This document shows positions 6,307 through 9,589 of a stretch of 9,589 nucleotides of DNA, in pieces. Positions within the stretch are counted from its first letter, which is position 1. Every line of letters starts with the position of its first letter. The DNA lies in assembly GCA_003554685.1 (NCBI GenBank), contig PWHA01000200.1, positions 1-9,589 on the forward strand. The letters are read 5' to 3'. Under the pieces are notes generated by a model, which did not search any database, had not been told where the DNA came from, and was given only the letters and a program-made list of their open reading frames with translations. Origin of the DNA: Halanaerobiaceae bacterium (lineage in GTDB: Bacteria; Bacillota; Halanaerobiia; Halanaerobiales; Halarsenatibacteraceae). The translations under genes and the position numbers were made by a program.

Positions 6307-9261
6307 ATGATAAATCGGAGTCTTTCAGGCAGCTGGGAATTCAGAGAAAAGGGCAATGGAAGCTGGCAGTTAGGGGAAATTCCAGGTAGTCTTTTTAAAG
6401 ATCTGCTGGAGAAAGATCAGATTCCTGATCCCTTTTACCAGGATAATTCTGATAAAATTAAAGAGCTGGCGGAAAAGACCTATGAATACCGCCGGACTTT
6501 TATTGTCGATGAAAAATTGGCTGGCTGTGATAAAATATTTCTCTCCTGTCAGGGTCTTGATACTCTGGCAGGTATTTTTCTTAATGGGGATTTACTAGCT
6601 AAAACTGCCAATATGCATCGTCATTATCAGTTTGATATTTCAGGGTATCTTAAAACAGGTGAAAATACTATTAGAATTGAATTTTATTCTTCATTGCAGT
6701 ACATTTACTGTCGTCAGGCAGAAAAGCCTGCCTTTGGGGGGGATCATACTGTTGCCGGTTATCCCCACCTGAGAAAAGCTCATTATATGCTGGGATGGGA
6801 TTGGGGGCCGGTATTGCCTGATCTTGGAATCTGGCGTCCGATTGAAATAATTGGGTATAACCAGGCCCGCTTGGCTGAAGTATATTCTAGGCAGCATCAT
6901 AATCTTTCTGAAAATCAGGTTGAACTGGAAGTTATAGCGGATGTAGATATCTGGTCTGATGACTTTGATCAGAATATTGCTGACGGAAAAGAGAGCAGTA
7001 ATTTAAGATTGCTGGTAACTCTGACCGCCCCTGACGGCCAGGAATGGTCTCAAAGGATTGAACTATCTCAGTCGGCCAGTAGTTTAAATTCTGGAGATGA
7101 GATGGATTGTAACCTGCCTGGTAGAGGTGATGCTGAATTTTTGCCTGATTGTTGTAATGATTTCTGGCAAAAATTTATGTCAAGTCAGAAAACAACCAGA
7201 GTTGATACTGTTCAACGGAAGCTAAGAGTAAAATTTCATCTGGAAAATCCTCAGCTCTGGTGGCCGGCTGATTATGGCAGTCAGCCTCTTTATCAACTTG
7301 ATGTTAAGTTGCTGCATATTGGGAATAATAATGGTATAAGTGTGAATAATGAGAAAAATGTGGATTACGGAGAAAGTGTTAATGATGGGGAAAGTAAAGA
7401 TATTAAGTCTGGTTATAGTGAAAAGGAGCTTGACAGCAAGCAGCAGAGGATTGGTCTACGAAAAATTGAAGTTATTCAGGAGCCTGACGAGTGGGGTGAG
7501 AGTTTTTATTTTAAAATTAATGGAAAAGATATCTTTATTCGAGGTGCTGATTATATTCCTGAAGATAACCTTCTTTCTCGCATCTCACCGGAGAAATCAG
7601 CTGGTCTGATCCAGGACTGTCTCAAAGCAAACTTTAACATGATTCGGGTCTGGGGTGGCGGTATTTATCCATCTGATTATTTTTATGATATTTGTGATGA
7701 GGAAGGCCTTCTGGTCTGGCAGGATTTAATGTTTGCTTGCTCAGGTTATCATCTGACTGAAAGTTTTGCTGCCAGCATTACTGGAGAGATTAGAGATAAT
7801 GTTCGTCGACTTCGCCATCATCCAAGCCTGGCTATCTGGTGTGGAAATAATGAAATTGAGGGGGGCATGAAGGAGTGGGGAATCGAGGAGAAATTTCCTG
7901 AACATAAAATAGATTATGTCAAGCAGTTTGAAACCCTGATTCCAGCACTGATAACTGAGTTGGATCCGGACAGGGTTTTCTGGCCTTCATCTCCTTCCTC
8001 TGGAGGTGGCTATCATGAGCCTAACAGTCAAGATAAAGGCAATGTTCATTACTGGGAAGTCTGGCATGGTCTTAAACCTTTTAGCCAATATAAGAATATC
8101 TATCCTCGGTTTATAACTGAATTTGGCCTGCAGTCTTTCCCTGAACTTAAAACAGTAGAGAGTTTTACTGAGTCTGAAGATCGCAATGTTTTTTCTCAAA
8201 TCATGGAGCATCATCAACGTAATGCCGGAGGCAACTCTAGAATTATTCATTATCTTGGTCAGTATTTTAAGTTTCCTAAAGATTTTGCTTCCTTACTTTA
8301 CCTTTCTCAGTTGATTCAGGCTGAAGGTTTAAAAACTGGAATCGAACATTTTCGCCGTTTAAGGGGGCGATGTATGGGTAGTCTTTACTGGCAGCTAAAT
8401 GATTGTTGGCCTGGGGCTTCCTGGTCCAGCAGAGATTATTTTGGGCGCTGGAAAGCACTTCACTATCTGGCCCGCCGGTTTTATTCTCCGATTTTGTTGT
8501 CGGCTGAAGCAGTTGGTATACCAAGTCAGAACAATCCGGAGAGAGAAGAACTTGGGAAAATAGAGGCGGGTAACTTTAACAGTAAAATGGGGGTTAGTCT
8601 GCATCTAACCAACGATACTCTTTCATTGGTTCAGGGAGAGGTCAGTTGGTATCTGGAAACTACCAGCGGAAAAACCCTTCAAAAAGGACAGTTTAACGTT
8701 GAGGTTCCAGAAAGAACCAGTCAGCCAGCAAAAACTCTGGATTTTTCTGATTATCGTGATAGGAAACAGGAAATTTATCTAAGGGCAAGATTTACTTCTG
8801 CCGAGATAAAAGCAGAGCAGCTTCCACAGGATTCTGAAAGTCAGGATGCTAAGACTTATGAGGGCAGCAGTTTTTCTGCTGAATCTTTAAGAACAGCTAA
8901 AACAGCGAGAACAGCAAGAGCAGCAGGTACTACCGTTTTTCATTTCTTTGTCCGTTCCAAACACTTTAAACTTTTATCACCAGGGCTTTCCTGTCGGCTG
9001 CTGGCAGCTGATTCTGATGACAGGAATTTAAAACTGGAGATTACATCTGAAAATCTGGCTAAATATGTTAATATTGAGTTTATCGATGAAAGTTATCGTC
9101 CTCTTGATAACTTTTTTCACCTGGCCGGTGGAGAAAAGAGAGAGATAATGCTAGAAAGAGTTGAACGTGCAGAGAATTTAGCAAGAGAAGAAGGAGCAGA
9201 GATAGATAATATTTCCGACAATATAAGGCTTTTTAGTCTCTATGACAGCTATGAAAATTAA
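6307..9261 (+). CDS. Cytoplasmic beta-mannosidase, glycoside hydrolase family 2
   Basis: This 984-residue enzyme is predicted to remove terminal beta-mannose from imported manno-oligosaccharides by a retaining mechanism. There is no signal peptide, so it acts in the cytoplasm. In order it shows an N-terminal sugar-binding domain (about 1-185) ending in GWDWGP at 163-168 and GIWRPIEI, an immunoglobulin-like domain (about 190-395) with WWPADYGSQPLY at 318-329, and a TIM barrel (about 400-710). The barrel carries RVWGGG at 447-452, WQDLMFAC at 471-478, the probable acid/base E516 in WCGNNE and the probable nucleophile E605 in TEFG. YWQLND at 694-699 closes it, followed by C-terminal beta domains. 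These motifs match beta-mannosidases better than beta-galactosidases or glucuronidases. An exo-glucosaminidase or glycan endo-mannosidase of the same family is less likely but possible. The protein is longer than typical bacterial relatives (about 820-880 residues). The excess sits in apparent insertions near 255-298, 336-375 and 845-873, the last two built from tandem repeats. Confidence 0.9.
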   Translation: MINRSLSGSWEFREKGNGSWQLGEIPGSLFKDLLEKDQIPDPFYQDNSDKIKELAEKTYEYRRTFIVDEKLAGCDKIFLSCQGLDTLAGIFLNGDLLAKTANMHRHYQFDISGYLKTGENTIRIEFYSSLQYIYCRQAEKPAFGGDHTVAGYPHLRKAHYMLGWDWGPVLPDLGIWRPIEIIGYNQARLAEVYSRQHHNLSENQVELEVIADVDIWSDDFDQNIADGKESSNLRLLVTLTAPDGQEWSQRIELSQSASSLNSGDEMDCNLPGRGDAEFLPDCCNDFWQKFMSSQKTTRVDTVQRKLRVKFHLENPQLWWPADYGSQPLYQLDVKLLHIGNNNGISVNNEKNVDYGESVNDGESKDIKSGYSEKELDSKQQRIGLRKIEVIQEPDEWGESFYFKINGKDIFIRGADYIPEDNLLSRISPEKSAGLIQDCLKANFNMIRVWGGGIYPSDYFYDICDEEGLLVWQDLMFACSGYHLTESFAASITGEIRDNVRRLRHHPSLAIWCGNNEIEGGMKEWGIEEKFPEHKIDYVKQFETLIPALITELDPDRVFWPSSPSSGGGYHEPNSQDKGNVHYWEVWHGLKPFSQYKNIYPRFITEFGLQSFPELKTVESFTESEDRNVFSQIMEHHQRNAGGNSRIIHYLGQYFKFPKDFASLLYLSQLIQAEGLKTGIEHFRRLRGRCMGSLYWQLNDCWPGASWSSRDYFGRWKALHYLARRFYSPILLSAEAVGIPSQNNPEREELGKIEAGNFNSKMGVSLHLTNDTLSLVQGEVSWYLETTSGKTLQKGQFNVEVPERTSQPAKTLDFSDYRDRKQEIYLRARFTSAEIKAEQLPQDSESQDAKTYEGSSFSAESLRTAKTARTARAAGTTVFHFFVRSKHFKLLSPGLSCRLLAADSDDRNLKLEITSENLAKYVNIEFIDESYRPLDNFFHLAGGEKREIMLERVERAENLAREEGAEIDNISDNIRLFSLYDSYEN
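7342..7395 (+). repeat. Three imperfect 18-nt tandem repeats within the mannosidase gene
   Basis: Three in-frame units (7342-7359, 7360-7377, 7378-7395) encode VNNEKN, VDYGES and VNDGES at residues 346-363. The preceding NNNGIS may be a more decayed unit. They form a polar, acidic linker between beta strands of the immunoglobulin-like domain, where related enzymes are shorter. Repeat-unit slippage is the likely origin. Confidence 0.55.
8892..8927 (+). repeat. Four imperfect 9-nt tandem repeats within the mannosidase gene
   Basis: The units AACAGCTAA, AACAGCGAG, AACAGCAAG and AGCAGCAGG stand head to tail and in frame, encoding RTA-KTA-RTA-RAA at residues 862-873. They lie in a Ser/Glu/Lys/Ala-rich insertion in the C-terminal region. 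A 9-nt period keeps the frame when copies are gained or lost, so strains may differ in length here. Confidence 0.7.
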
Positions 9262-9267
9262 CCACAG

Positions 9268-9298
9268 AGGTTTATTATAATTTTTATTTAATAAACCT
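9268..9298 (+). terminator. First 3' hairpin after the operon
   Basis: AGGTTTATTA (9268-9277) pairs perfectly with TAATAAACCT (9289-9298) around an 11-nt T-rich loop, beginning 7 nt after the mannosidase stop codon. It is not followed by a T-run, so it probably acts as a 3' stabilising stem or together with the next hairpin as a double terminator. Confidence 0.6.
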
Positions 9299-9302
9299 AT
9301 AT

Positions 9303-9346
9303 CCCAGGAGATTCTCTAATGATAGATCTAGTTTCCTGGGGTTTTT
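9303..9346 (+). terminator. Intrinsic terminator of the operon
   Basis: CCCAGGA (9303-9309) pairs with TCCTGGG (9334-9340), followed at once by GTTTTT. The 24-nt loop contains GAT (9310-9312), which can pair with ATC (9326-9328) and extend the stem past a bulge. This is the classical form of a rho-independent terminator and marks the end of the six-gene transcript. Confidence 0.82.
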
Positions 9347-9432
9347 CTTATTAAATTTTATAGCTCAAGAATTATGCAAAAGCAATATTTTAACAGGTTA
9401 TGTTTTTTAATGAGGAATATATTAAAAGGTTA

Positions 9433-9461
9433 TTGACAATTGAGTGGAACTATAATAAATT
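9433..9461 (+). promoter_or_regulatory. Candidate promoter for a downstream gene
   Basis: A perfect TTGACA (9433-9438) is followed after 17 nt by TAAATT (9456-9461), which matches four of six -10 positions. A perfect TATAAT lies at 9451-9456 but at a spacing of only 12 nt, too short for sigma-70. The site would read rightward out of the window. Confidence 0.45.
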
Positions 9462-9473
9462 ATACTTATTATA
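9451..9473. promoter_or_regulatory. 23-bp perfect dyad overlapping the downstream promoter (operator candidate)
   Basis: TATAATAA (9451-9458) and TTATTATA (9466-9473) are exact inverted repeats separated by ATTATAC. The dyad covers the -10 area of the candidate promoter, which is where a repressor would act. It consists only of A and T in its arms, so chance is a real alternative. Confidence 0.4.
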
Positions 9474-9589
9474 TGAGTGTTCTAAAAATTAAGAAAAGAG
9501 ATTAATTTATTCAGTAACGCAGTGACAGAAAAGATAATGAGAGAGACTGAGTTTGTAATAAAAAAAGATTAATGAGAGAGGAAAATGCA

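Larger units (their letters stand above)
9350..9589. other. Downstream intergenic DNA, possibly reaching the start of the next gene
   Basis: This is AT-rich DNA after the operon terminator. It contains a promoter-like element and a perfect dyad (listed separately). At the right edge an ATG at 9572 opens a frame (MREENA) that runs off the window, and a second ATG at 9585 follows GAGAGG at only 3-nt spacing. Neither has a convincing ribosome binding site, and too little sequence remains to call a gene. Confidence 0.5.

Noticed and set aside
1..9589. CRISPR array, insertion sequence, tRNA or rRNA
   Set aside because: There are no regularly spaced repeats with spacers, no transposase frame or paired terminal repeats, and no tRNA or rRNA sequence landmarks.

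Overview
The window carries one complete, rightward-reading operon of six genes with an AT-rich regulatory region on each side. It encodes a periplasmic sugar-type solute-binding protein, two membrane permeases and two ATPases of the oligopeptide/oligosaccharide (Opp/Dpp) ABC importer family. The last gene encodes a cytoplasmic glycoside hydrolase family 2 enzyme that reads best as a beta-mannosidase. The simplest interpretation is a manno-oligosaccharide uptake and degradation operon: the binding protein captures short beta-mannosides outside the inner membrane, the permease/ATPase complex imports them, and the beta-mannosidase releases mannose inside. No gene in the window is an extracellular mannanase, a mannose-processing enzyme or a transcription factor. 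The substrate is therefore inferred from the hydrolase and from the resemblance of the binding protein to oligosaccharide-type members of family SBP_bac_5.

Organism: genes are AT-rich, intergenic DNA is extremely AT-rich, and Shine-Dalgarno sequences are strong (AAGGAGG, AGGAGGG), as in Firmicutes-like bacteria. The exported binding protein is extraordinarily acidic (about 122 Asp+Glu against about 21 Lys+Arg in the mature chain), while the cytoplasmic ATPase is charge-balanced. It has a plain AxA signal peptide and no lipobox cysteine, which suggests a cell with an outer membrane. Together these fit a halophilic, diderm, anaerobic fermenter such as a member of the Halanaerobiales. This is an inference from composition and family resemblance, not a database result.

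Layout: 1-605 is leader and upstream DNA with a perfect consensus sigma-70 promoter (TTGACA, 17 nt, TATAAT) at 218-246. That promoter would give a leader of about 350 nt containing several inverted repeats, one of them shaped like a weak intrinsic terminator. 606-2297 is the binding protein. 2298-2483 is a 186-nt gap with two hairpins, one an 11-bp perfect GC-capped stem without a T-tract. 2484-6272 holds permease, permease, ATPase, ATPase, with 3-nt and 2-nt gaps and an 8-nt overlap. 6307-9261 is the beta-mannosidase. 9268-9346 holds two tandem hairpins, the second followed by a T-run, forming the operon terminator. 9350-9589 is intergenic, with a promoter-like TTGACA, a 23-bp perfect dyad and possibly the first codons of a next gene.

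The system itself is recognisable rather than new. The items most worth a second look are the long structured leader, the SBP/permease intergenic hairpin, the in-frame tandem repeats that enlarge the mannosidase, the charge contrast between exported and cytoplasmic proteins, the single four-cysteine motif shared by two ATPases, and the eroded EAA loop of the second permease.
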